Shown one piece after another: positions 26,301-34,563 of a stretch of 64,000 nucleotides of DNA. Made by a program: the position numbers and the translations under genes. Below the pieces are notes generated by a model. The model did not search any database, was not told the DNA's origin, and worked only from the letters and a program-made list of their open reading frames with translations. The stretch spans positions 115,427 through 179,426 of the forward strand of contig NZ_LMVB01000004.1 of assembly GCF_001510645.1 (NCBI RefSeq), given 5' to 3'. Every line of letters starts with the position of its first letter. Position 1 is the stretch's first letter. The DNA comes from Paenibacillus sp. FJAT-29882 (lineage in GTDB: Bacteria > Bacillota > Bacilli > Bacillales > DSM-1321).

Positions 26301-28316
26301 GATGAATTAGAGTTAGTAACGGATGCTAATGAAAATGAAACAAAATATCAATACGATAAAAATGGGAACTTACAATCCGTTAAGAATGCAAAAAATTTCA
26401 CTTCTGAATATGGTTATAATGGAAAAAATCTATTAGAGTTTGAGGAAAATGCATTAGATCAAAAAAGAGAATATAAGTATGATGGTAATGGTAATTTGGT
26501 GGATACTTTACTGCCAAATGGTTCTAAAATTACAAATCAATATGACGAGTCTCAAAGGTTGCAGGCTGTATTAATTAATAATCAAGTAAAATGGCGTTAT
26601 GATTATAAAGATGATCAAACGGATATATATGATGGAGATGCAATATTAAAATCTATCGAATATTACGATAACGGATTAGTTAAATCAGTTAAAGAAGGTA
26701 CTGATTACACCAACTATAAGTATCTTGGAGATAATTATATTTCAGAAATACAATATAATGTTTCTGGAAAATGGAATACAATAAATTATATCCCTGACGA
26801 TGTATACAGAACAAAAGAGATCCAAAAAAACGGCACATCATTTGTTAATTTTGGCTATACTGCTGATGGGCTTTTAGAATCTACTATTTTTAATAATGAT
26901 CCAAATGACAATAGCCATAATAGCTCTATAACAAGAGAATATGATAAGGCTCGTTTAGATAAAGAAACGCTTAAATCTAATTCTTCAACTATTATTAAAA
27001 ATTTCACCTATCAATATGATGCTAATAATCAAATAAAGAAAGTTGTAACTAATTCTGGTGAACTTCTATATGATTATGATGCATTAAATCAATTAATAAG
27101 TGAAAAATTAGAAGATGGAACTCTTATTTCCTATGAATATGATTCAGTAGGCAATCGGATAGCGAAGACAATTGTTTCCAATGGCGGAACCGAAACAATT
27201 GGATATATATATAATGCTGCTAATCAATTAACAAAAGTAGGCAACCAAGATTATACGTATGATTTAAATGGGAATTTAAAAACGGATGGAAAGTACACGT
27301 ATACTTTTAATGATTTAAACCAACTTAAAGAAGTTAAAGAAGGTTCAACAATCATCGCAACGTATGACTACGATGATCAAGGAAGACGAAATTATTCGAA
27401 TGATCGTAATGGAAAGACGTACTATTATTACGAAGGAAAAAATGTTGTTTATGAACAAGATGCTCAATTCAATATCATAAAAGAATATACGTATGATGAT
27501 AACGATATTCCATTAACCATGACTTATCAGGGTAAAGACTATAATTATTTAACTAATTATAGAGGGGATGTTCTTGGTTTAGTTGATAGTAAAGGTAATG
27601 TGGTTGCTTCTTATACTTACGATGCATGGGGGAATATTTTAACTCAAAGTGGAGAGATGGCCGAGGTTAATCCATATCGATATGCGGGGTACCGTTATGA
27701 TGAAGATACAAAACTTTATTATTTAATGGCAAGATACTATAATCCTGATAACGGTGTATTTTTATCATTTGATCCAGTCGGAGGATACTTAACAGCTCCA
27801 ATTACGATGAATGGTTATCAATATGCTAATAATAATCCAGTAATGATGGTAGATCCGGATGGAAATATTGCTATAGCAATTCCAGTACTTGTAGCGGCTG
27901 TCGGCGCACTTGCATTAACATATATGTTATATCAAGCTGTTAGTGCTTTTAAAAGGGATTATTCTGATGCTTCATTCAGTTTTTCTTCTGAGAGTGCTGC
28001 CTGGCGTTTTGCTCAAAAGTTAGGCAACATTGTTAAAAATCAGTTTAAAGGGAAGAATTACAAAGTAACTGAGTATTACAATAAAGGATCTAGACACCCA
28101 AAACTTCCACGAACAACTCAAATAAGACCTACTTGGATGTATGGTGATATAAATAAAATGGCAGTAAAAATTGCTCACGATAAATATGGACATAATTTTG
28201 GTAATGGAAGGTATGACAAACCTCATGTTAATGTTTATATTTATGTAAATAAAATTATTATTGCTAATTATCATTTATACTATCCAAGCAACTGGAATCC
28301 TAAAAATAATATTTAA
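23310..28316 (+). CDS. wapA: WapA-like Rhs-repeat polymorphic toxin
   Basis: 1668 residues, secreted and probably wall-associated. Residues 1-33 form a signal peptide (ending VVHA). About 310-500 is a DNRLRE-type domain (KPYAIDTNIRSALPTT, then RSLIKFDLSSIP). From ~520 to ~1450 come many YD/Rhs repeats (for example YEYDSVGNRIAKTI, YDLNGNLKTDGKY). The Rhs core NPYRYAGYRYDEDTKLYYL, then MARYYNPDNGVFLSFDP, ends the shell near residue 1490. The variable C-terminus (~1515-1668) has a hydrophobic helix (IAIPVLVAAVGALALTYML) and a His-rich end (HDKYGHNFGNGRYDKPHVNV), a toxin candidate I do not recognise. WapA proteins mediate contact-dependent killing. A likely immunity gene follows 42 bases downstream. 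Confidence 0.88.
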   Translation: MRNKTLFKKWLICSIVFALTVAYIPFSNFVVHAEKKVQQSDETSKLRDGKREELKELRTENSKTFVSEDGTYTSEIAQEAIHFKNEKDEWEEIDNTLTESPDKKTYENKANEFSINVNKSFNKEGHNVSVQDGDKVIDLGLEPINEGNKKTALRSFAPETPSEGVVKEESITYPNVFSDIDIRYSIGSDRIKEDIVYKEKPTSGFPDKFTYKMNLEGLDAIKENDMIFLIDPQSKEKLYYVDAPYMYDSYIPEGFNVTEGFTSTPEEAVSYDIKLDIEKVNDQVFLQVIPNKEWLESDDRIFPITIDPTIVRLQSKPYAIDTNIRSALPTTTGGNDSELGTGKSSDNIIRSLIKFDLSSIPTASIILSSSLNLWYTSTNNNAPIDVGMYKVTKDWAENEASWTYAKRIPSNTPWASSGGDYVTSNKLATVTGIGAPTTIDNDMKKWNIPIHVVQEWLTYPALNYGVLLKSENEALGYYKKYASSEQVIAAKYKPLLTVTYKANARLGLEEYWAYDSHPLVGGTSYTNLTTSNNVIQYEDFTVLGRANSGLTFTRTYNSKNLEKSALGYGWTFTGNEKIYLNIRNTANILNYQDEDGTDHEFTYDGPTATYYAPAGRYETIKKTGTDTYTMYDTYGNQTIFKILETSSDTDVKVAYIQTQIDRNNNTVHYEYNTKNQLQYIKTDLGKELNKFIELKYNTKDLLSEVNYDNDKVITFTYTSDDYLEYVDILKDKSGETSRTTFKYKDQLVSTIIDPKSRKTDYTYNNGDLVKVQEPQTDSETDSPDRPGTSYTLNRAEKKATVTDAEGNTPTFYSNDNYVIEQIVDPSGEIEEVTLDANYNVLSRYEYDKNNNKVIKESYKYDSLGNLLETVDAEGNKNSYTYTTFSNISSETDSNGKVTNYQYDAKGNVTKIEIDDNNATKQKLTTTYEYDTYGELVSITNPDSTKETFDNDYAGGIKNEQLTDAHSNISTSKSDLNGNLIEFSDGKKQKTKYAYNLKDELELVTDANENETKYQYDKNGNLQSVKNAKNFTSEYGYNGKNLLEFEENALDQKREYKYDGNGNLVDTLLPNGSKITNQYDESQRLQAVLINNQVKWRYDYKDDQTDIYDGDAILKSIEYYDNGLVKSVKEGTDYTNYKYLGDNYISEIQYNVSGKWNTINYIPDDVYRTKEIQKNGTSFVNFGYTADGLLESTIFNNDPNDNSHNSSITREYDKARLDKETLKSNSSTIIKNFTYQYDANNQIKKVVTNSGELLYDYDALNQLISEKLEDGTLISYEYDSVGNRIAKTIVSNGGTETIGYIYNAANQLTKVGNQDYTYDLNGNLKTDGKYTYTFNDLNQLKEVKEGSTIIATYDYDDQGRRNYSNDRNGKTYYYYEGKNVVYEQDAQFNIIKEYTYDDNDIPLTMTYQGKDYNYLTNYRGDVLGLVDSKGNVVASYTYDAWGNILTQSGEMAEVNPYRYAGYRYDEDTKLYYLMARYYNPDNGVFLSFDPVGGYLTAPITMNGYQYANNNPVMMVDPDGNIAIAIPVLVAAVGALALTYMLYQAVSAFKRDYSDASFSFSSESAAWRFAQKLGNIVKNQFKGKNYKVTEYYNKGSRHPKLPRTTQIRPTWMYGDINKMAVKIAHDKYGHNFGNGRYDKPHVNVYIYVNKIIIANYHLYYPSNWNPKNNI

Positions 28317-28358
28317 TTAGTATTAACAAATGAACTAAATAAAAGGGGATTAAAAGAA

Positions 28359-28961
28359 ATGTTTCTTGAAAAACATGAACCAGCATCTATTGAGGAATTT
28401 ACTTGGTTCGATGAACAAGGAGAATTAATTGAAAATCAAGATTCCGATGTTACTTTACAAATATCAAAAATAAACAGATATATAGTTGAGGTAAGTCAGA
28501 AAAACAGGATTATTATTCCTTCGTTCATTCATTGGTTATTTAATAAGGGCTATAAAATATATTGTGTTTCTGATTGCAGAAATGATGTTAAAGATATGTC
28601 AAATGTTCAAAAGATTCTTTTTGAAAGAGAAAAAGAAAGGTCAAAATGGGTTCCAATTGATAATCAGAATAATATATTTTTTAAAGAATTTACTTGTTTA
28701 GAAGACGTAGAATTAATTTGGAACACTTATTTGTTTATATCAAAAAAGAATATTGAAATTCCTATTTTTACCAATTTATTCGAAGAGCTTAACATTATTT
28801 CCGCTGGATTTCCTAATCTAAATTTCTGCAGGTTATTACCTTTATATAAAGATTTAATTATAGGAAAGATATCATGGGGAGAATCATACTTTAAGCCAGG
28901 TACAAACGAAGAGCCTGTTGTATTAGTCTGTTATACAGCAGAAAAAATCCCTTCATATTAA
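28359..28961 (+). CDS. Candidate immunity protein for the WapA toxin
   Basis: 200 residues, cytoplasmic, no family recognised. It opens MFLEKHEPASIEEFTWFDEQ after AAAAGGGG and sits 42 bases behind the Rhs toxin gene, exactly where WapA/Rhs loci encode the cognate immunity protein. The sequence is mixed alpha/beta and rich in aromatic residues (NRIIIPSFIHWLFNKGY). The pairing is inferred from position only. Confidence 0.6.
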   Translation: MFLEKHEPASIEEFTWFDEQGELIENQDSDVTLQISKINRYIVEVSQKNRIIIPSFIHWLFNKGYKIYCVSDCRNDVKDMSNVQKILFEREKERSKWVPIDNQNNIFFKEFTCLEDVELIWNTYLFISKKNIEIPIFTNLFEELNIISAGFPNLNFCRLLPLYKDLIIGKISWGESYFKPGTNEEPVVLVCYTAEKIPSY

Positions 28962-29185
28962 TAAGCATATGCAAGTTCTATTATTAACTTTCGATTTGCT
29001 ATTATTATGGTATTAAGTAAAAACCTTACTACTTCCGTTTTTGAAAGAAATTTTCAAGAGCGGGGGTATTTTTTTGACCTTTCAAAGGAATAATTTTAAG
29101 TTAAAATTCAATTAATTACATACTCAACTTTCGCAAACTGAAATAGGCAGGTAGACCTTGATGTAATTAGGTAAACCCTTATACC

Positions 29186-29410
29186 ATGAGTTTAATCAGT
29201 GGGATTGACGAAGAGAAAGTGTTGGATTATGTAAACCATGATACTGATTTGAGCTTTTTACCAGTTGAGAAGTCGCTTGATTTTACGGATTTGATATTGT
29301 TTCTTTCCGTTGGAATGAAAGAAACTATTACTAACTTATATAAAGATTTTGAAAAGTGGATTTTGGAATATGATAGAAAACGTATAGATGAAATCTTTAA
29401 ACACAATTGA
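29186..29410 (+). CDS. Short unknown protein
   Basis: 74 acidic residues (SLISGIDEEKVLDYVNHDTD, later MKETITNLYKDFEKWILEYD). No ribosome site of note precedes the ATG, so the N-terminus may be lost, as is common for displaced immunity genes behind Rhs toxins. A perfect terminator begins at the base after its stop codon. Orphan immunity is one possibility; nothing more can be seen. Confidence 0.45.
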   Translation: MSLISGIDEEKVLDYVNHDTDLSFLPVEKSLDFTDLILFLSVGMKETITNLYKDFEKWILEYDRKRIDEIFKHN

Positions 29411-29437
29411 CCTTGAGGTAATTCCTCAAGGTTTTTT
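29411..29437 (+). terminator. Rho-independent terminator
   Basis: CCTTGAGG (29411-29418) pairs with CCTCAAGG (29424-29431) followed by six T. Confidence 0.9.
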
Positions 29438-29836
29438 ACTGTATGGAGTGACGAATGAAAAGTATTAGCCAATGATAATTCACATAACCAATGCTCTATG
29501 TGTATAGAGTTTTACTAAAATATCCTGATGTACAATACTCTGAAAAATATGCCCTAAATTAAGAAGCAGCACTGTTTTAATTATATTAAACTTCCTAATG
29601 TGTATGAATGGTATACCATCTATATTCATGTTTAATTTTTAATCAAATTTAACATTCGCGTTAAATTCTAATTTAACGAACACTTGAAAACACAAATAAT
29701 CTCATATATAATTTAGTAATTAAATAGTTGTACAAAAATAAGAAAATAGCGACTTATTAATCATGGTGTAGAAAAACGATTTCTATAGTCTTTTTTTTAC
29801 AATATTTAAATTAAATTATTATAAATAGAAAGTGAT
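29438..29836. other. Intergenic region containing a dif-like site
   Basis: About 400 AT-rich bases. It contains the left 28-bp dif-like site at 29653-29680 and the presumed promoter of the RES gene. No coding sequence was supported. Confidence 0.5.
29653..29680 (+). repeat. Left dif-like recombination site
   Basis: A 28-base partly palindromic sequence: arm ATTCGCGTTAA, six-base centre ATTCTA, arm ATTTAACGAAC. It has the 11-6-11 plan of Xer dif sites. A second copy lies in inverted orientation at 31987-32014, identical in 21 of 22 arm bases but with a different centre. No further copy was found in the window by eye. The XerS-like recombinase gene begins 33 bases after the second copy. Confidence 0.7.
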
Positions 29837-31219
29837 GTGGTTTATATTTTAAATTTAAGTAAAGAGCAAATTGAGACAGCTATTCAACTCTTTGAGATAA
29901 AAGAAACTGATAATATCAGTGATGAACAAGCTCAAAAGGCATACAGTTTGTATATGGGATTACATAATAAACCGAATTTATTAAAAGGTCCTGATACAGT
30001 AAAACCAATTAACAATATTGATAGGACTATAATTTCTTTGTCCTCTGATTTATTTAAGACTCCTCAAAGAATTATTTATCTAACAAGATGGGTTATTAAA
30101 ATATTACCTTTTATAGACTTATTATCTGAAGTTGGAAAACTACCTTTGAATAGAACAATAAATGATTTTCAAGGCTATCTTAATGATATTTTCCACAAAT
30201 ATTTATCCGTCGTAAGAGACATTTGTAATAAGATACCCGAAAATTATAATTTAATCAAAAACATTGATTTACAAAATGTGGAGGAAGTTTGCAATAAAAT
30301 TCTTTCATCATTACAAGAATATTATAAAGGCTATCCAAATACAGCTTTTACTGAATTGAAAGATGCATTAGATTGGAATTTAAGTCCAGAGGGCTATCTC
30401 TTTCATATTATGGCACTTCAAGATGGTAATATACAAAAGCTGTATAAAATGCGAGTCGGCACTAATCATACATATACAAGCGATGAAATGTTCCATATAC
30501 CTTTTGAACTTCGTGGTTTAGTTAATACAAATAGATACAGTATTCCAGGATTGCCTTGTCTTTATGTAGGAAGCTCCCCTCTTACATGTTGGGAGGAACT
30601 TAATAAACCTGATTTAAATATAACTCAAACTTCTTTATTTTTAGGAACAGATCTTAGTTATTTAAATCTCTCAACTCCGCCCGGGGCTGTAATAGACAAG
30701 TTAATCCTAACTCACAATTTTTATGGATATTCTGATAAGAAACTGGAACAAACATTTAGAGAATTACTTTCTTACGTTGTAGTGTGGCCTTTAATGGCTG
30801 CATGCTCTGTACGAGTTAAAAATACAACCGATTCATTTAAACCAGAATATATTATTCCACAATTATTACTTCAATGGATTAGGCAATCTTCTTTTGATGG
30901 TGTATGTTATTTTTCTACTAAAATTAATAATTACTCCATGAAAACAGCTGGGTTTTATAGAAACTTTGCTTTCCCTGCTCAGGAACAAAAGATAGAGGGA
31001 CACTGTTCAATTCTAAGAGGAAAATTTGATATTACAGATGCAGTTCCATGGCAAATGTTTCAAATTTACAAGGACTCATATCTTGCTACTCCTAATGAGG
31101 AATCTGTACAGGCAGAACTTGAATTCGTGGATGGCATGAAGTTACTTTACTTTGCAACAGATTTTAGCAAACTGGAAACATTTTTAATTAATAAAATGAC
31201 AAAACAAAAAGATATATAG
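29837..31219 (+). CDS. RES-domain protein with long N-terminal extension
   Basis: 460 residues from a GTG. Residues 1-190 are an unassigned helical region. The RES domain follows at about 200-400: YKMRVG (Arg206), MFHIPFELRGLVNTNRYSIP (219-236), then GLPCLYVGSSPLTCWEEL (238-255) with the conserved Ser and Glu. RES enzymes of the RES-Xre toxin-antitoxin group degrade NAD+ by phosphorolysis. This protein is larger than the ~150-230-residue TA toxins, and no Xre/DUF2384 antitoxin gene lies beside it, so it could be a stand-alone enzyme or defence effector. It is enclosed by two inverted dif-like sites. Confidence 0.8.
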   Translation: MVYILNLSKEQIETAIQLFEIKETDNISDEQAQKAYSLYMGLHNKPNLLKGPDTVKPINNIDRTIISLSSDLFKTPQRIIYLTRWVIKILPFIDLLSEVGKLPLNRTINDFQGYLNDIFHKYLSVVRDICNKIPENYNLIKNIDLQNVEEVCNKILSSLQEYYKGYPNTAFTELKDALDWNLSPEGYLFHIMALQDGNIQKLYKMRVGTNHTYTSDEMFHIPFELRGLVNTNRYSIPGLPCLYVGSSPLTCWEELNKPDLNITQTSLFLGTDLSYLNLSTPPGAVIDKLILTHNFYGYSDKKLEQTFRELLSYVVVWPLMAACSVRVKNTTDSFKPEYIIPQLLLQWIRQSSFDGVCYFSTKINNYSMKTAGFYRNFAFPAQEQKIEGHCSILRGKFDITDAVPWQMFQIYKDSYLATPNEESVQAELEFVDGMKLLYFATDFSKLETFLINKMTKQKDI

Positions 31220-31299
31220 TCAATACCATTCCAAATTATAAAAACAACTATTTGTAGAAGATAAAATTATTGATTAAATGATGAAAGGAGGGATTATTG

Positions 31300-31607
31300 A
31301 TGCACGAAAACCAAATTTCTTTTGATGATTTATTCTTGCCAGAGTCACAAGTAGAAAAAAAGGAAGTCAATTCGCTTCTTACCTCCAACAAGAAATATTG
31401 GAGGTACTAAAATCGAATATTACCAGTGCGTTAGACATCTGTGAAGTCTTAATTGAAAAAGGAACATTACACAATGATAGATATTCTAGTAATAAACCAA
31501 AAGCTTATCCAAAGATATGTACTATTCTAGATGAAATGGTTGTGAAAAAGAAAGTCCAGTTTATCGGAGACCAGGATAAGAAAGTTCGAATTTATAAAAT
31601 GGAATAA
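31300..31607 (+). pseudogene. Frameshifted small gene, probable winged-helix protein
   Basis: ATG 31300 follows a strong GAAAGGAGGG and opens HENQISFDDLFLPESQVEKK, then stops after 36 codons. One frame over, QEILEVLKSNITSALDICEV, then NKPKAYPKICTILDEMVVKK and QFIGDQDKKVRIYKME, completes a protein of about 100 residues. The frameshift lies near 31385-31400. The C-terminal half looks like a small winged helix with a basic wing. The gene lies within the dif-bounded segment behind the RES gene and may once have been its partner. Confidence 0.55.
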
Positions 31608-31691
31608 AATCCAAAACTATATAAAAAAGAAAAATAAAATGAAATTGAGGATTTGTACTGTAATGGTGTGTGTTTCCGAAAACAAGAGTCA

Positions 31692-31935
31692 ATGATCATG
31701 AAATACTGGCTGCACTTTGAGAAATTAGATAAAACACCCTTCGAATTAGGCAGATCCAAAGAAGTTATACTCTCACAATAGTTTGAACAGCTATAGCCGC
31801 TGGACATTTGTCCATCAAACACATGATGTAACGGCAGATGATGAGATTTGGATCTGTATTGTTGGGGAAACGTTAAAGCATCGTGATGTGACCCCCTACG
31901 TGAATCTCTTTATTATCCAGGGTGAGAATAAATAG
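31692..31935 (+). pseudogene. Second frameshifted relic inside the dif-bounded segment
   Basis: From ATG 31692 the frame reads IMKYWLHFEKLDKTPFELGR and stops at ~31780. One frame over, SHNSLNSYSRWTFVHQTHDV, then TADDEIWICIVGETLKHRDV and NLFIIQGENK runs to the TAG at 31933-31935. Both halves have protein-like composition, so a broken gene of about 80 residues or more is likely. Family not recognised. Confidence 0.45.
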
Positions 31936-31986
31936 AATTTAAGCAACTCACATCATTAGTTAATCATAATTAAATTATGGTAAACT

Positions 31987-32014
31987 GTTCGTTAAAATTG
32001 TATTTAACGCGAAT
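31987..32014 (-). repeat. Right dif-like recombination site (inverted)
   Basis: Read on the minus strand: arm ATTCGCGTTAA, centre ATACAA, arm TTTTAACGAAC. The arms match the left site at 29653 in 21 of 22 positions; the six-base centre differs. Inverted orientation and unequal centres are the pattern described for plasmid dif modules in other bacteria. It lies just upstream of the XerS-like gene. Confidence 0.7.
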
Positions 32015-32046
32015 CGACAAATTTCGACGTAGAAAGGTTGATAATC

Positions 32047-33192
32047 TTGGCAGTATCTAGGGAAAAAATTATTCATGAAAAACGCTTAGAATTATATCTT
32101 GCAGATATGCCAGAATATATAGTCGAGTATGTTCGTTCCAAAAGACGCGCGAAATACTCGCCCTCTACCCTACTCGGTTATGTTCATGAATATATAAAAT
32201 TTTTCAATTGGCTAAAACAAGAAGGAATCTCAGAGGTTGAACATATCAAAGATACACCCCTATTCATTTTAGAGAAACTCAGCAAGTCCAATGTAGAATT
32301 TTACATGGAACATTTAAATGAAGAAGTGATAAGTACAGAAAAAGAAAGAAAAAAAGGTATTGAAAGGAAACGTTCGGAAGCGGCTGTTTCTCGTAACATT
32401 AATGCACTCAAATCCCTTTTTAATTACATCACGACTGAAACAGAAAATGAAGATGGTGAGTGCTATTTTTACCGAAATGTATTCAGTAAAATAAAAACTC
32501 ACAAAAGTGATGAAACAGCCAGCAACCGTGCAGAAAAAATAAGCTCGATTATCCTTAGTGAAAATGAAATAAATGACTTTATTAATTTTGTAAGACATGA
32601 CTATGAAAAGACAATATCACCACAAAAAAAGGCTGCCTTCCATCGTGACAAAATACGTGACCTCGCCTTAATTAGTGTACTTTTAGGGAGTGGTATTAGG
32701 GTAAGTGAGATAGCCAGCTTAACACTAGAGGATATAAATTTTCAAAAAGACCGTATTGATATTATTCGTAAAGGAAACAAGGCGGACACAGCATTAGTAT
32801 TCGCCTCCGCCCTTCTCGATCTAAAAGATTATTTACGTATTAGGGATCAGTATCCAGGAGCCAAAGACACGCCTTATGTATTCCTTACAAAATATGGTGG
32901 TTCTTCTCGACCAATCTCAGTAAGAGCTATTCAGAATTTAATTAACAAATATACATTGGCTTTCAATTCAAAAGAAGAAATGTTCGCCACTGGAAAAGGC
33001 CTTAGTCCTCATAAATTACGCCATACATTTGCAAGTGAATGGATTCGTAACGGCGGGAATATTATTCTTTTGCGTGACCAATTAGGCCATAATACAATAG
33101 AAACTACTCAAAAATATACAAATCTTTCCTCGGAGGAACGACGCAAAGTTATGGATAAAATGGAGCAGTCTCGTACCGATTATTTATCATAA
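32047..33192 (+). CDS. Tyrosine recombinase, XerS-like
   Basis: 381 residues from the TTG at 32047, ten bases after GAAAGG. The N-terminal half (LADMPEYIVEYVRSKRRAKY, then HEYIKFFNWLKQEGI) resembles XerS, the single-recombinase dif resolvase of some Bacillota. The catalytic half has LLGSGIRVSEIASL (Arg), HKLRHTFASEW (His-x-x-Arg) and LGHNTIETTQKYTNLS (His, Tyr). All catalytic residues are intact. It differs clearly from the recombinase at 3.5 kb. A dif-like site sits directly upstream, which suggests that the enzyme acts there. The strong terminator at 33338 ends its transcript. Confidence 0.85.
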   Translation: MAVSREKIIHEKRLELYLADMPEYIVEYVRSKRRAKYSPSTLLGYVHEYIKFFNWLKQEGISEVEHIKDTPLFILEKLSKSNVEFYMEHLNEEVISTEKERKKGIERKRSEAAVSRNINALKSLFNYITTETENEDGECYFYRNVFSKIKTHKSDETASNRAEKISSIILSENEINDFINFVRHDYEKTISPQKKAAFHRDKIRDLALISVLLGSGIRVSEIASLTLEDINFQKDRIDIIRKGNKADTALVFASALLDLKDYLRIRDQYPGAKDTPYVFLTKYGGSSRPISVRAIQNLINKYTLAFNSKEEMFATGKGLSPHKLRHTFASEWIRNGGNIILLRDQLGHNTIETTQKYTNLSSEERRKVMDKMEQSRTDYLS

Positions 33193-33514
33193 ACGTCAAC
33201 AAATTAAGCAATCGTTAATCTACTACAACTAGGCTTATAATGCTATCTGAATTAATTAATAATGACAAAATACTGTACTTTGTATTTTTGTCATGTAATA
33301 ATCAATTATATATTTAATAAAATATTATACAAAGCGGAAGGACCGCAAATCATTTTATGATTTGCGGTCCTTTTTGATTTACATTGTATTTAAAATATTC
33401 TGTTTATGTGATTAATCTATGTAATTGTAAATTCATCAACGTTATTGTTTTTCAACATAATTTGAATCTGCATTACAGGAAAAAATAATTGTAGTTCTTT
33501 TAGGAGAGGTATAG
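33193..33514. other. Intergenic region with terminator
   Basis: 322 bases: the recombinase terminator at 33338-33375, then AT-rich sequence with the presumed TraX promoter. Nothing else was seen. Confidence 0.5.
33338..33375 (+). terminator. Rho-independent terminator
   Basis: AAGGACCGCAAATCA pairs with TGATTTGCGGTCCTT and continues into a T-run. Confidence 0.92.
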
Positions 33515-34162
33515 ATGAAATCAAAAAATGATTTACTTAAGATCATTGGCATACTATCAATGATTATCGATCATGTCGGCTATATTTTTTTTCCCGATAT
33601 TCCGATTTTTAGAATTATAGGTAGACTAGCCTTCCCTATTTTCGCATTTCATATTTATATTGGTACCATTTACACACAAAATTTTAACAGATACATACTA
33701 AGATTACTAGCATTTGCTTTAATATCTCAACTACCCTATACATTAGCTTTTCAAATCCTTACTCTTAATGTTCTTTTCACCCTGCTTCTTGCAGCATTAC
33801 TACTAAGATCCATCATCAATAAAAAGTGGTTAGTCATGATCTTGATTATTACAATCGCATATTTCATTGATTTTGATGCTGGAATTTACGGCATTTTTAT
33901 TCCATCTCTTTTTTATATAACTAAAGACAGGCCTGGACTAACAATCCTAACCTGGATATTTTGGACCTCTTTATTTATAGGTTATTCTCATCCTTATTAT
34001 CAACTGTACGGGATAATAGCAGTAATACTTTGCCTAATAAATAAACAGTTTAGTTTTAAAATTAGGATAACTAAATGGTTCTTTTACATATTTTACCCCT
34101 CACATTTATTAATCCTTGCAACTCTGTCTGTGGTTATATTTTCACCTATCTTTAATAAATGA
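33515..34162 (+). CDS. TraX family membrane protein
   Basis: 215 residues with about seven membrane segments. The N-terminal pattern KIIGILSMIIDHVGYIFFPD followed by FRIIGRLAFPIFAFHIYIGT is characteristic of TraX, originally described as the F-plasmid pilin N-acetylase and related to acyltransferase-3 proteins. The His of the IDHVG motif is present. AGGAGAGG precedes the ATG. It lies alone between two strong terminators, away from the transfer operon at 41-56 kb. A role in acetylating a pilin or a wall polymer is inferred from the family only. Confidence 0.85.
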   Translation: MKSKNDLLKIIGILSMIIDHVGYIFFPDIPIFRIIGRLAFPIFAFHIYIGTIYTQNFNRYILRLLAFALISQLPYTLAFQILTLNVLFTLLLAALLLRSIINKKWLVMILIITIAYFIDFDAGIYGIFIPSLFYITKDRPGLTILTWIFWTSLFIGYSHPYYQLYGIIAVILCLINKQFSFKIRITKWFFYIFYPSHLLILATLSVVIFSPIFNK

Positions 34163-34210
34163 AAAAAAGAGCTAGTTTGGAAAATAGTTGTCCAAACTAG
34201 CTCTAAAATT
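34161..34210 (+). terminator. Rho-independent terminator of traX
   Basis: AGAGCTAGTTTGGA (34168-34181) pairs with TCCAAACTAGCTCT (34191-34204); an A-run before and AAAATTT after make it work on both strands. Confidence 0.88.
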
Positions 34211-34237
34211 TATTTCTTCATTTGTCTCCGAATAAAT

Positions 34238-34556
34238 TTAGAATTTCCTCAATCTTTGGAGGCACTCTTCCTCATTAAGATCTTTATGATACTTAAATTT
34301 CTCGGAAAATGATGTCACTGTAATAACTTAATACCTTATACTTGCAAACTTATTAATTTCCGTTTGAACATGTCGTAATAAGCGATTAATCTCACACGTC
34401 CCAAAAGATTCCTGATAATGACTATTACTAAATATGGCCTCTGTCCCAAAATCTCTTAGTTCTTATTTCACTAACACCCATCCGGTATTTTAATAACCTA
34501 TATATCAATCTACGGTATCTCACCAAGATCAACTCTAATATTTTGATTTCATTCAT
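34238..34556 (-). pseudogene. Degenerate small gene
   Basis: Reading minus from ATG 34556: NEIKILELILVRYRRLIYRL, then MGVSEIRTKRFWDRGHI and a stop. In shifted frames SHYQESFGTCEINRLLRHVQ, TEINKFASIRY and finally FSEKFKYHKDLNEEECLQRL follow. The pieces read as one small basic protein with several frame breaks. No family recognised. Confidence 0.5.
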
Positions 34557-34563
34557 ACCAATT

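Noticed and set aside
31300-31607. Xre/DUF2384 antitoxin for the RES protein
   Set aside because: The reconstructed protein looks like a small winged helix but lacks the Xre helix-turn-helix and the DUF2384 pattern.
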